Positions 25,134 through 33,114 of a stretch of DNA of 36,657 bases are shown here, piece by piece. The translations under genes were made by a program, and so were the position numbers. Where the stretch lies: positions 1 through 36,657 of the forward strand of contig DJMA01000034.1 of assembly GCA_002436415.1 (NCBI GenBank), given 5' to 3'. The first letter of the stretch is position 1. Every line of letters begins with the position of its first letter. The DNA comes from Bdellovibrionaceae bacterium UBA6502 (GTDB taxonomy: Bacteria > Bdellovibrionota > Bdellovibrionia > Bdellovibrionales > UBA840). The notes below the pieces were generated by a model. The model had not been told where the DNA came from. It made no database searches and saw nothing but the letters and a program-made list of their open reading frames with translations.

Positions 25134-25493
25134 ATGAAATCTATCATTGTATTATTACTATTTATTAGTCCCATTACAATCCAAGCAAACCAAGAGTTTA
25201 AAGCGGCTACAAACTGCTTAGAATATGAATACGAACTGGCTAAGGAAGACTACAAATTTTCTGAGTTAGCATTGGTCCTAGAGTTTGAATCCTTCTTAAA
25301 ACTTCGATGCGAGCCAATTTTACAAACAGCCATTAAATCTCTACCCGAAAGAAATCAAATTCGCAAAAAGGCAGAGATCATAGATCAATCTTGCCCGAAT
25401 TGCCTTCGCTTTAGAGTGCAATGGGATTCCCATGGTATCAAACGAGTTGGAATTAAACGAAATAACGTATTTCTAATAAGCAAAGAATATTAA
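25134..25493 (+). CDS. Small secreted protein of unknown function
   Basis: A strong ribosome site (GGGAGGGG) and a clear signal peptide (MKSIIVLLLFISPITIQANQ) support the gene. The mature part of about 100 residues has four cysteines (NCLE, RCEP, SCPNC) that could form two disulfides. It is helical and acidic at first, basic at the end. I recognise no family. It stands alone between two terminators. Confidence 0.7.
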   Translation: MKSIIVLLLFISPITIQANQEFKAATNCLEYEYELAKEDYKFSELALVLEFESFLKLRCEPILQTAIKSLPERNQIRKKAEIIDQSCPNCLRFRVQWDSHGIKRVGIKRNNVFLISKEY

Positions 25494-25523
25494 AAAAAGG
25501 CTGATTTGCATCAGCCTTTTTTT
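25493..25523. terminator. Bidirectional terminator, secreted protein / serA
   Basis: AAAGGCTGAT and ATCAGCCTTT form a 10-bp stem around TTGC, flanked by A-rich and T-rich runs. It ends both convergent genes. Confidence 0.92.
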
Positions 25524-26718
25524 ATAATAAACGAGTTTTAATCGAAGTATCCAGAGCAGCAATTTGCTCGCTAAGCTCGGGGCCGTAGCCAGCCTGCACA
25601 TCCATAACCAGATAGCCAATGTTCGGATCTGTATTTAGATTTTGGTACATGATATTCGCACCCAAAGAGGAAACAATCTTTGTCACGTTAGAAATTACTC
25701 CTGGTACGTTTTTATGGACGTTAATCACTCTTCTTGCACTTTCCTGAGGTTTTCCACACTCAATTACTGGAAAGTTAACAGCACCACCTGTAAAACCGTC
25801 ATTTAAAAAACGAATCATGCTTTCTGAAACTTCCATTCCAATCGCTTCTTGTGCTTCCTCGGTAGAACCACCAATATGAGGTGTTAAAATCACATTGTCT
25901 AAGCCTCTTAACAAAGAATGAAACTCTTCATCATTGTTTTTAGGTTCACTCGGAAATACATCCACTGCAGCACCACGCAATTTTCCACTTTGCAATGCCT
26001 CGACTAGATCTTCTATGACAACAACACTTCCACGAGAGGCATTGATTAAATAAGCCCCTTGCTTCATTTGTTTAATTACTTCTTTGGTCACCATATTTTT
26101 CGTAGAAGAAGTTTCTGGAACATGAAAGCTTACAAAATCAGAAATTTCCAAAAGCTCTTCTAGATTTGCACATGGAGTTGCGTTTCCTAATGGAAGTTTT
26201 TTAACTATGTCATAATAAAAAACATTAATCCCCATAGCTTCAGCAAGGACACTGACCTGACTGCCAATATGCCCGTAACCTACGATTCCTAAGTTTTTTC
26301 CACGAACTTCATGAGCATTTGTGGCGCTTTTTTCCCATACCCCTTGATGCGCCAACATACTTACATGAGTGAGTCGACGGCTTAGTGAAATGATCTCAGC
26401 AATAACTAACTCTGCCACAGACCTTGTGTTGGAGTACGGAGCATTAAAAACTGGGATTCCTCTTTGATTCGCTGAATTCAGATGAATCTGATTTGTACCA
26501 ATGCAAAAGGCACAAATACTTAGTAAGTTTCCCGCTTCTTCAATCACCTTTGGCGTGATCTTTGTTTTTGATCGCAAACCAACTGCATCGTAGTTTTTTA
26601 GCTCACTAATTAGCTCATCTTCGTTCATCGCCGATTTACGAAGGTCTACATTAAAGCCAGCATTCTCAAGATTGGTTTTTGCTACTTGGTGAATATTCTC
26701 TAGAAGTAAAATGTCCAT
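25522..26718 (-). CDS. serA: D-3-phosphoglycerate dehydrogenase
   Basis: SerA commits 3-phosphoglycerate to serine synthesis using NAD. The 398-residue protein has the E. coli-like arrangement. The substrate domain begins MDILLLENIHQVA, then come FCIGTNQIHLNSANQRGIPV with NAPYSNTRSVAELVI, the Rossmann GKNLGIVGYGHIGSQV, ASRGSVVVIEDLVEAL and the catalytic ILTPHIGGSTEEAQ. A C-terminal ACT domain (about 325-398, NVPGVISNVTKIVSSLGANI) implies feedback by serine. GGAGG lies five bases before the ATG. It is monocistronic. Confidence 0.96.
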   Translation of the reverse strand: MDILLLENIHQVAKTNLENAGFNVDLRKSAMNEDELISELKNYDAVGLRSKTKITPKVIEEAGNLLSICAFCIGTNQIHLNSANQRGIPVFNAPYSNTRSVAELVIAEIISLSRRLTHVSMLAHQGVWEKSATNAHEVRGKNLGIVGYGHIGSQVSVLAEAMGINVFYYDIVKKLPLGNATPCANLEELLEISDFVSFHVPETSSTKNMVTKEVIKQMKQGAYLINASRGSVVVIEDLVEALQSGKLRGAAVDVFPSEPKNNDEEFHSLLRGLDNVILTPHIGGSTEEAQEAIGMEVSESMIRFLNDGFTGGAVNFPVIECGKPQESARRVINVHKNVPGVISNVTKIVSSLGANIMYQNLNTDPNIGYLVMDVQAGYGPELSEQIAALDTSIKTRLL

Positions 26719-26968
26719 AAAGCCTCCGACTGCATTCTATGAACTTTTAAGTCTATTGTCATCGTAGAATCAATTTCCTAACCAACATCTTCCCAATATC
26801 GACTAGCTCCCCTAGAACAAAAACATCGTAAAAAAAACAATCTTTTAATGCATAACATTAGTGCATTTTTTGCTAAAGCGCCTGCTAAGTAAGCTGAACT
26901 TCATCTCCATGCTATTCAAGTGCTTAGCCCTATGATAATTTTATATCTCACTCATTTAGGGAGGAATC

Positions 26969-28312
26969 GTGGCAGGAAAACAATTTCGACTGCTTGTTGT
27001 TGATGACGATAATCTTGTAATTCAAACCATGAAAATGGCACTGCCGGAACAATGGTATTTACGTGGTGTTAACAGCATCGAAGAAATCCCTAGTGACGAG
27101 TCTTTTGATGCTGCATTTGTGGATATGCACCTAACTGGCGATATCACAAAACCAGAGGGTATCAAGGTTCTAGAAAAACTGGAAGTTGAGTTTCCTCACA
27201 CAGAATTGGTTGCTATGTCTGGAAATCTTGATCGAGATATCATGGAAAAATGCTTAAAGGCCGGAGCCACGAGGTTTTTAGCAAAACCTCTTTCCAAAGA
27301 GGAAGTGGTTTTGGTGCTAGATAAAATTGAAGCTTTGATTTTACTAAAAGCAGCAAGTACCAGATCCAACCACATCACTACTCCTTGGATCGGCGAATCC
27401 CAAGCTTCTCAAGATATCAAAAGACAGTTAGCTGATTTAAAAGGAGAGTCTGGGCCAATTCTTATTGAAGGAGAATCTGGTACAGGAAAGGAAGTAGCTG
27501 CAAAACTTCTTCATAGTCATGATAGCGGTAGACCATTTATCACTGTAAATGCGGCAGCGATTCCTGAAACTGTTTTTGAATCTGAATTTTTTGGACACGT
27601 TAAAGGTGCATTCACGGGTGCCGATCAAAACAAGATTGGGCTTGCTGAAGCAGCTCATGAGGGCGACTTATTTATTGATGAAATTGAGGCCCTTCCCTTA
27701 AGCCAACAGGCGAAACTTTTACGCTTCCTTGAAAGTGGTGAGATTCGTAGAGTTGGTGCGAAAGATTCTATTCGAGTCAAAGTTAGACTAATTGCTGCGA
27801 CCAACAGAAATTTAGAGCAAATGGTTGAAAAAGAACAATTCCGTGAAGATTTACTCTGGAGAATTTCAGGTAAAAAACTTTTACTCCCACCATTACGAAA
27901 TCGAAAAGATGATGTAACTCTGCTATGTAGTCACTTTTTAGAAATGGAACGACCAAAAAGAAATAAGCAACTCGCTGAAGATGCTATTCTTGCCCTTTCT
28001 AGATATGACTGGCCGGGGAATGTGCGCGAATTAAAGCGCGTGATAGAACGCTTAGGAATTAGCGCCCCACTACCAATTATTCGAGCAGAAGATGTGAATA
28101 AAATCATTAATCCCTCCTCTGCACCTACTTCTAACTCAAGTTCCGAAGAGCTTGATTTATACCTCGGACTATCAGCTTTGATGGCTAATTACGAAAAACA
28201 AATAATAGAGATGACACTTGAAAAACAAAGAGACGTGGATGAAGCCGCTAAAATTCTACAAATCTCAAGATCCTCTTTGTACAAAAAAATTAAAGACCAC
28301 GGGTTAGGATAA
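26969..28312 (+). CDS. NtrC-family sigma-54-dependent response regulator
   Basis: The GTG start has GGGAGGA upstream. The receiver domain spans residues 1-125 (D12/D13 pocket, phospho-acceptor D52, K106). The sigma-54 AAA+ domain has Walker A GESGTGKE (168-175), an intact sigma-54-contacting GAFTGA (213-218), Walker B DLFIDEIE and arginine-rich AATNRNLEQM. The C-terminal Fis-type helix-turn-helix is VDEAAKILQISRSSLYKKIK. It should activate sigma-54 promoters when phosphorylated. No histidine kinase is adjacent. Only one base separates it from the CdsA-like gene, with PlsC after that, so the regulator is cotranscribed with phospholipid genes. Confidence 0.95.
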   Translation: MAGKQFRLLVVDDDNLVIQTMKMALPEQWYLRGVNSIEEIPSDESFDAAFVDMHLTGDITKPEGIKVLEKLEVEFPHTELVAMSGNLDRDIMEKCLKAGATRFLAKPLSKEEVVLVLDKIEALILLKAASTRSNHITTPWIGESQASQDIKRQLADLKGESGPILIEGESGTGKEVAAKLLHSHDSGRPFITVNAAAIPETVFESEFFGHVKGAFTGADQNKIGLAEAAHEGDLFIDEIEALPLSQQAKLLRFLESGEIRRVGAKDSIRVKVRLIAATNRNLEQMVEKEQFREDLLWRISGKKLLLPPLRNRKDDVTLLCSHFLEMERPKRNKQLAEDAILALSRYDWPGNVRELKRVIERLGISAPLPIIRAEDVNKIINPSSAPTSNSSSEELDLYLGLSALMANYEKQIIEMTLEKQRDVDEAAKILQISRSSLYKKIKDHGLG

Positions 28313-28313
28313 T

Positions 28314-29237
28314 ATGCTAGATACACCGACTTGGAATGATGAAATTTTCAGAGGCAGTCTTGTTTATGTGGCCGTCTTCATGGCTATCATTGGCGCCTGT
28401 GTTTTTCCTTTTAGAAACAAGAATCTGCAAGCAAAAGCAACTTGGGCTAGTTGGATTAGTTGGATGATCGCCTTGCCAATTTTATTTATCCTATTGGCCC
28501 TAGAAGGTAGCTGGCCTCTCGCGGGTTTTGTCTTTTTGAGTATTCTGGGTATTAGTGAGTTTTTTCGCATCACAGGAATATATAGTCATTATTGGTATTT
28601 GTGGTTTACCTACGGTGCCGCCGTAGCCACCGGGCTTTGTATACATTATAACTTAGCCTACCTATATAATCTTATGCCGATGATTTTACTCTTTTGCTTA
28701 AGCATCATTCCCATTTTCCAAAATGAATACAAGAGAATGCTCCAGCTTATTTCACTAAGTATCATTGCTTACATTCTGATTGCTTGGTCTTTTTTACACT
28801 TAGGCTGGCTAGTGCGTTGGGAGAATGGCGCAAGGCAATTACTTCTAATCATCCTTCTTACAGAAATATGTGACGCTCTAAACTTAGCCTTTAGTAAACT
28901 CTATGGAAAAACCAAATGGTTTGCCAATATTGCTCCCAGAAGGAATGTTGAAGGCTTTGCTTTATCCTGTTTAATCACACTTGCTCTTGCCTTTGGCCTA
29001 AGACACCTACTTCCTGAGCGCACAGAAATTTATTGGTTGAGTGCTGGTTTGGCTGCCTCCCTTGTGGGTGGAATGGGCGACATTGTGCTAAGTGGAATTC
29101 GCAGAGACATTCAGGTAAAAGACAGAAATGCTTTTATTATTGGAAGAAGTGGGGTTTTGGATAGATTAGATAGACTGATCTTCGTAGCGCCACTATATTA
29201 CTACATCCTAAAGACTTTTGAATATTACTCAATCTAA
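28314..29237 (+). CDS. CdsA-like phosphatidate cytidylyltransferase
   Basis: The multi-pass membrane protein (about 8 hydrophobic segments, 307 residues) ends with the CDP-alcohol synthase signature region. SGIRRDIQVKDRNAFIIGRS and GVLDRLDRLIF correspond to the S-x-KR-x3-VKD and GG-x-LDR-D of CdsA. Such enzymes make CDP-diacylglycerol from phosphatidate and CTP. The sequence is closer to the YnbB type than to canonical CdsA, so a specialised lipid role is possible. PlsC, which makes phosphatidate, overlaps the 3' end. Confidence 0.85.
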   Translation: MLDTPTWNDEIFRGSLVYVAVFMAIIGACVFPFRNKNLQAKATWASWISWMIALPILFILLALEGSWPLAGFVFLSILGISEFFRITGIYSHYWYLWFTYGAAVATGLCIHYNLAYLYNLMPMILLFCLSIIPIFQNEYKRMLQLISLSIIAYILIAWSFLHLGWLVRWENGARQLLLIILLTEICDALNLAFSKLYGKTKWFANIAPRRNVEGFALSCLITLALAFGLRHLLPERTEIYWLSAGLAASLVGGMGDIVLSGIRRDIQVKDRNAFIIGRSGVLDRLDRLIFVAPLYYYILKTFEYYSI

Positions 29238-30027
29238 GGCAATTACTTTGGAAGAAAATAAAAACAATAAAAAACAATGGGATTACGATAACGCGCAATG
29301 GACGCAACTTCCAAAGCATATGTCCCATCTACCACTCATCGAAAAAGACATTAGCTTAATGAGTCGAACACTTAGAAGTGTATGGGCTTTCTTTTTAAAG
29401 GCTATGTTTTTCCGTTTTTACCAGCGCTTAAAAGTTCATGGGGACCTTGCCAAAGTCGCCAAAGAACACCCTAAATTATTGGTAATATCCAATCACACCA
29501 GCCACTTAGATGCCGTTTCTATTGCAGCTGCGGTTCCTTATTTTCAATGGTTCTCACTCTACTCAGCGGCTGCCAAAGACTATTTCTTTTCCAACCCATG
29601 GAAGAGCTTTTTCTCCAAACATTTTATTGGTGCTATTCCAATTGATCGCGGCGGAAAAAAAGGAGAAGCCATCAAACTCTGTCTTGATATGTTAAATACC
29701 TTAGAGAAAATTTGGTTGGTGATCTTCCCAGAAGGAACTCGCTCTAAAGATGGTAAAATTAAACCTTTCAAAAGAGGAGTCAGTCTCTTTGCTCAAAAAT
29801 CAAATACCTCTATTTTATTTCTTTATATTGATGGCGCACACCGATTGTTTCCTAAAGGGGCTTGGATGCCAAGGCCAGGTGTATTGAAAATGTATGTTGG
29901 ACCTGTACACCCACCAGCGCCTATCGAGGAAGTAAACCTTGCCTATAAAGCCTGGGTAGAAAGTTTTCGAGATGGTGTATTCAGTGAAGACCCAATCCCA
30001 ACTGGAAAAAAAGGTCAGAAAAATTAA
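29218..30027 (+). CDS. plsC: 1-acyl-sn-glycerol-3-phosphate acyltransferase
   Basis: PlsC-type acyltransferase motifs are in order: NHTSHLDAVS (the catalytic HxxxxD), a PIDRGGKKGE block, FPEGTRSKDGKIKPFKRGV and the late VGPVHPP. It adds a second acyl chain to lysophosphatidate, supplying the substrate for the CdsA-like enzyme encoded just upstream. The start is uncertain. The TTG at 29218 overlaps the previous gene by 20 nt; a TTG at 29248 with AAGG upstream is an alternative. The N-terminal 60 residues are outside the conserved domain. The gene ends overlapping the opposite-strand methyltransferase stop by four bases. Confidence 0.92.
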   Translation: MNITQSKAITLEENKNNKKQWDYDNAQWTQLPKHMSHLPLIEKDISLMSRTLRSVWAFFLKAMFFRFYQRLKVHGDLAKVAKEHPKLLVISNHTSHLDAVSIAAAVPYFQWFSLYSAAAKDYFFSNPWKSFFSKHFIGAIPIDRGGKKGEAIKLCLDMLNTLEKIWLVIFPEGTRSKDGKIKPFKRGVSLFAQKSNTSILFLYIDGAHRLFPKGAWMPRPGVLKMYVGPVHPPAPIEEVNLAYKAWVESFRDGVFSEDPIPTGKKGQKN

Positions 30028-31154
30028 TGCTTAGTTTCAAATAGCAAAATGTATTCACAATGGCTGCTATGAGGAAATTGATCAAGAAGGTTTACCTTTG
30101 TAATTCGGTAACCCATATCTTGAATTTTCTTTGAGTCCTCAGCCAAACTTTCAAGAAAACAGCTTATATAGAGCAAACGATCAGGTAATTCTTCTTCGGC
30201 CAAGTCCTCAAAGACTTCCAATCCCGAACGAAGTCCACTTCTAGGCGGGTCGACCACCAAGAGATCTACTTCTTTTAAAAGTTGATTCAATTCTTCAGAT
30301 TTTTTATGTGCGTTCAACCTTTTAAACTGCAATTTCTCTTTCGCAAAAAAACTCTTCCTAGACTCTTCTGCATTCATCATGCAGTTTTTGTCCAGCTCCG
30401 TACTAATGCAATCAAAACCTAAGGAAGCCAAGAGAAAACTTAAGTTCCCCGAACCGCTACATAACTCTAGAGCTTTCTGGTTTTTTCCTTCTCCTAAGAA
30501 AGAACAAATAATTTCACTCATCTTTGCATTGGTTTTGTAACCGGGTTGAGAAAAACTACCAATATTCATTTTTAAATTCTGCCACTGTCCATCGGCTAAA
30601 CGAGTTTTAAACCAATCACTTGCTTGGGAGTCTCCTAATTTTAAAACTCCATCTTTTTCAATCAATCTCTTTCTTCTTTGACCAATTTCGATGAACTCAG
30701 TTTTTTCCATGAGTCCTCGTAACCATTTTTCTTCATCCAAAAGATTTTTAATCTCTATATTGGCAAGATCAAGCCAAACCCCTTTCTCGGAATTTGCCCC
30801 AATCCTTAGACGCACAGACATTTTTTCAACTTTAGGAAGGTCTTCTCGAAACTCTAGAAACCACTTTTCAAGATCTTCTGACATCTGTGGGCAGTTTTTA
30901 ATATCCAGAATTTCACTTCTATCTTTCGTAAAAAAACCAAATTTAAATTCATCGTTTTCAAAACGTAAAGATAAGTCAGCACGATCCCTCGTTCTTCCTT
31001 CCGCAAACTCTGTAAAAGTAATTTCACTTGGAAGTTGAACATCCGAAGAAGAGAACTTGTTCATGAAAGTCTCTCGTTTCTCAGAAACCTGGTCCTCGTA
31101 ACTTAATTCAATTTTATCACATGCACCGCAACGTCCGGCGTACCTACAATTCAA
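30024..31154 (-). CDS. RlmD/TrmA-like RNA (uracil-5-)-methyltransferase
   Basis: The 376-residue protein is a class I SAM-dependent enzyme of the RlmCD/TrmA family that makes 5-methyluridine in rRNA or tRNA. Cysteines C3, C9, C12 and C88 form the C-x5-C-x2-C...C set that binds a [4Fe-4S] cluster in RlmC/RlmD. The SAM site is ALELCSGSGNLSFLL, followed by VDPPRSGLR. The nucleophile is C332 in YISCF, and the general base is the Glu of HCEYILLF. The N-terminal TRAM domain of RlmD is absent, so it is closer to a RlmC-like short form. The exact target uridine is not inferable. Confidence 0.9.
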   Translation of the reverse strand: MNCRYAGRCGACDKIELSYEDQVSEKRETFMNKFSSSDVQLPSEITFTEFAEGRTRDRADLSLRFENDEFKFGFFTKDRSEILDIKNCPQMSEDLEKWFLEFREDLPKVEKMSVRLRIGANSEKGVWLDLANIEIKNLLDEEKWLRGLMEKTEFIEIGQRRKRLIEKDGVLKLGDSQASDWFKTRLADGQWQNLKMNIGSFSQPGYKTNAKMSEIICSFLGEGKNQKALELCSGSGNLSFLLASLGFDCISTELDKNCMMNAEESRKSFFAKEKLQFKRLNAHKKSEELNQLLKEVDLLVVDPPRSGLRSGLEVFEDLAEEELPDRLLYISCFLESLAEDSKKIQDMGYRITKVNLLDQFPHSSHCEYILLFETKH

Positions 31155-31467
31155 AGCAAGTTCTCCCTATACCAAGTGAAGATTCAAAAACAAAAACCCA
31201 ACAAAATTAAAGAACAAATCCCTGGTCAAAAGCTACCGAAGACAGCCTTATAAAAAGAAGGGCTTTTGTTTAGTTCTTTTATTTCAATAACTTACAGATA
31301 ACATTTATCTCAATTTTTACCTAGACCTTTTGCTTAATTTCACTCCCCCTAGATTCATTACATGGCTTTTATTTTGACTGAATTGTCCAGTTTTGTTAAT
31401 TTTATATTAAGATTAAAATGTTAGTAATTTCAGTGGCTTAAAGAGCTCAACCGAAGAAAGGCAAAAG
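31155..31467. other. Divergent control region, methyltransferase / XRE regulator
   Basis: No coding frame is seen in 312 bp. It contains a 19-bp motif shared with the region before the ChaN-like gene (31319-31337) and a good sigma-70 promoter for the XRE gene (31374-31402). Confidence 0.5.
31374..31402 (+). promoter_or_regulatory. Sigma-70-type promoter of the XRE gene
   Basis: TTGACT (31374-31379) and TAATTT (31397-31402) are separated by 17 nt and lie 65 bp before the ATG at 31468. An ACTG-N7-CAGT inverted motif sits between the boxes and could be an operator for autoregulation. Confidence 0.5.
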
Positions 31468-31863
31468 ATGAGCAAACTCGAGAGAAGAAAACAGTTAGGC
31501 AAATGGTTAAAAGAAATGAGAGAAAGATCTGCTCTTACACAGTCCGATCTAGCCAAATCACTGGGATACGATAACGCACAAATTATTTCTAATATCGAAA
31601 GAGGCGTTTCTGCCATTCCACAAAAAAGAATTCGTGATTTCGCCACTCACTTAAAGTGCGACCCAATGGAGTTGGACTTTCGCGTTTTAAGTTCTAGCGT
31701 TCGTGATTCTGGTGCTTCTGAAGCCTCTGATCTGGCACTTAAGTATTTTCCACTAATCAATGCGATTGATAAAGCCGGCGACAACAAAAGGTCTGAAATT
31801 TCAGAGTTTATTAGTAGAACTTTAGACATCCCTGTAGATAAAGTTTTACCAAGCGATCAATAA
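31468..31863 (+). CDS. XRE-family helix-turn-helix regulator
   Basis: Residues 1-68 form a Cro/CI-type helix-turn-helix: LGKWLKEMRERSALTQSDLA, then KSLGYDNAQIISNIERGVSA and IRDFATHLKCDPMEL. The remaining 60 residues (FPLINAIDKAGDNKRSEISE) are helical and may mediate oligomerisation. A GAAAGG ribosome site is eight bases before the ATG. No toxin, phage or restriction gene is adjacent, so its regulon is unknown. It ends at its own terminator. Confidence 0.9.
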   Translation: MSKLERRKQLGKWLKEMRERSALTQSDLAKSLGYDNAQIISNIERGVSAIPQKRIRDFATHLKCDPMELDFRVLSSSVRDSGASEASDLALKYFPLINAIDKAGDNKRSEISEFISRTLDIPVDKVLPSDQ

Positions 31864-31887
31864 AAAACATTAAATACATGTAAAATC

Positions 31888-31918
31888 AAAACCGTGAATT
31901 CCCCCTCACGGTTTTTTT
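31888..31918 (+). terminator. Terminator of the XRE gene
   Basis: ACCGTGA and TCACGGT pair around an 8-nt loop, followed by T7. Confidence 0.9.
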
Positions 31919-32031
31919 ATATTTAAAAAGCAATAGAGCCAGGTTTTAGTTTCACACTACTTCTTTAAAATCACTATGCTAAAATTCCATCCTAAAAGAG
32001 TACTGCTATATTATTTACTCATCTCCCGGAT

Positions 32032-32064
32032 AAAAAAAAGCTCAACCAGCTGGTTGAGCTTTTT
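32032..32064 (-). terminator. Terminator of the korAB operon
   Basis: A perfect palindrome centred at 32049/32050 (arms AAAGCTCAACCAG) is followed on the minus strand by T8. It lies 28 bp after the korB stop. Confidence 0.92.
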
Positions 32065-32091
32065 AAGCTTGTAATGAGCATCTTTATAAAA

Positions 32092-33114
32092 TCATGAAAA
32101 GTCTTTCATCAAATTTTTTAACTTTTCATTCGATGGCTTTATACTAGCTAGATCCAGTTTACGAATCGGTGTCTCGGTGATATTTAATTTATCGCCAAGA
32201 GACTGGTTCTTTTCATTGATGTATAATAAGCCAGTTAAAAGCTCCTGACTTTGTGTACTCGTTTCTAAAAGTCTCATTGCCGCAAATTTATCGTTCACAT
32301 TATGGGCTCGTGAATCCAGTTTTCTCAAATAAATTTGTGTACCATCAGGCAAGTCTACCATTTGCAACTCCCCTTCCTCATAGTCCACTTTAATTTCATC
32401 CTGAGTTTCAATCACACCAAGCTCTTGTAGGTTCACTTTATGATCTTTAACAGCAACAAAACTCTTACTGCTTTGCTCATGATTGTTAAAGGTAATACAA
32501 GGGGAAATAACATCAATAAAAGCCGTTCCATTGTGATGAATCGCCGCTTGAATTAAAGGTACTAACTGTTTGGCATCTCCAGAAAAACTCCTAGCAACAA
32601 AGCCACAGCCTAATTGAAGTGCCATTGCACATAGATCTACTTCTTGAAAAGGGTTTACTGCCCCAGTTTTTAAAACAGCTTCCATTTCCGCTGTGGCGGA
32701 AAACTGACCTTTAGTTAAACCATAAACACCGTTATTGTAACAAAGGTAAACCATTGGAACATTTCTTCGAATCAAATGTGCGAATCCACCAAAACCAATA
32801 CTAGCTGTATCTCCATCTCCTGAGATGCCAATTAGTTTTAAATCTTTATTGGCACTATATACTCCTGTAGCCAATGGACCAAGACGTCCATGCAGAGAAT
32901 TAAAACCATGTGACTTACTCATAAAGTACGCTGGTGTCTTACTTGAACAACCAATCCCAGAGAGCTTAGCAATATCAAAAGGATTTACGTTCGCTTGAAA
33001 ATATGCTGTTTGAATATGGTTCGTAATACTATCATGTCCACAACCAGTACAAAGAGTAGATTTTCCACCTTTGTAAGCTGCTTTTTCTAACCCAATCGCG
33101 TTTTCTTTAGCCAT
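32092..33114 (-). CDS. korB: 2-oxoacid:ferredoxin oxidoreductase, beta subunit
   Basis: The beta subunit binds thiamine diphosphate. Motifs are CTGCGHDSI (22-30), LSGIGCSSKTP with C56, HGRLGPLATGV, the diphosphate/Mg site ISGDGDTASIGFGG (GDGD 99-102) and CYNNGVYGLTKGQFSAT. The last 60 residues include a variable tail. With KorA it converts 2-oxoglutarate (or a related 2-oxoacid) and CoA to acyl-CoA, CO2 and reduced ferredoxin. The 2-oxoglutarate preference is inferred from the two-subunit layout. KorA and KorB share one base (ATGA-type overlap), so translation is coupled. Confidence 0.93.
   Translation of the reverse strand: MAKENAIGLEKAAYKGGKSTLCTGCGHDSITNHIQTAYFQANVNPFDIAKLSGIGCSSKTPAYFMSKSHGFNSLHGRLGPLATGVYSANKDLKLIGISGDGDTASIGFGGFAHLIRRNVPMVYLCYNNGVYGLTKGQFSATAEMEAVLKTGAVNPFQEVDLCAMALQLGCGFVARSFSGDAKQLVPLIQAAIHHNGTAFIDVISPCITFNNHEQSSKSFVAVKDHKVNLQELGVIETQDEIKVDYEEGELQMVDLPDGTQIYLRKLDSRAHNVNDKFAAMRLLETSTQSQELLTGLLYINEKNQSLGDKLNITETPIRKLDLASIKPSNEKLKNLMKDFS

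Noticed and set aside
24934..25137. 67-codon plus frame after the GlcD-type gene
   Set aside because: It overlaps the GlcD-type gene end, runs through a strong intrinsic terminator and shows no recognisable protein features.
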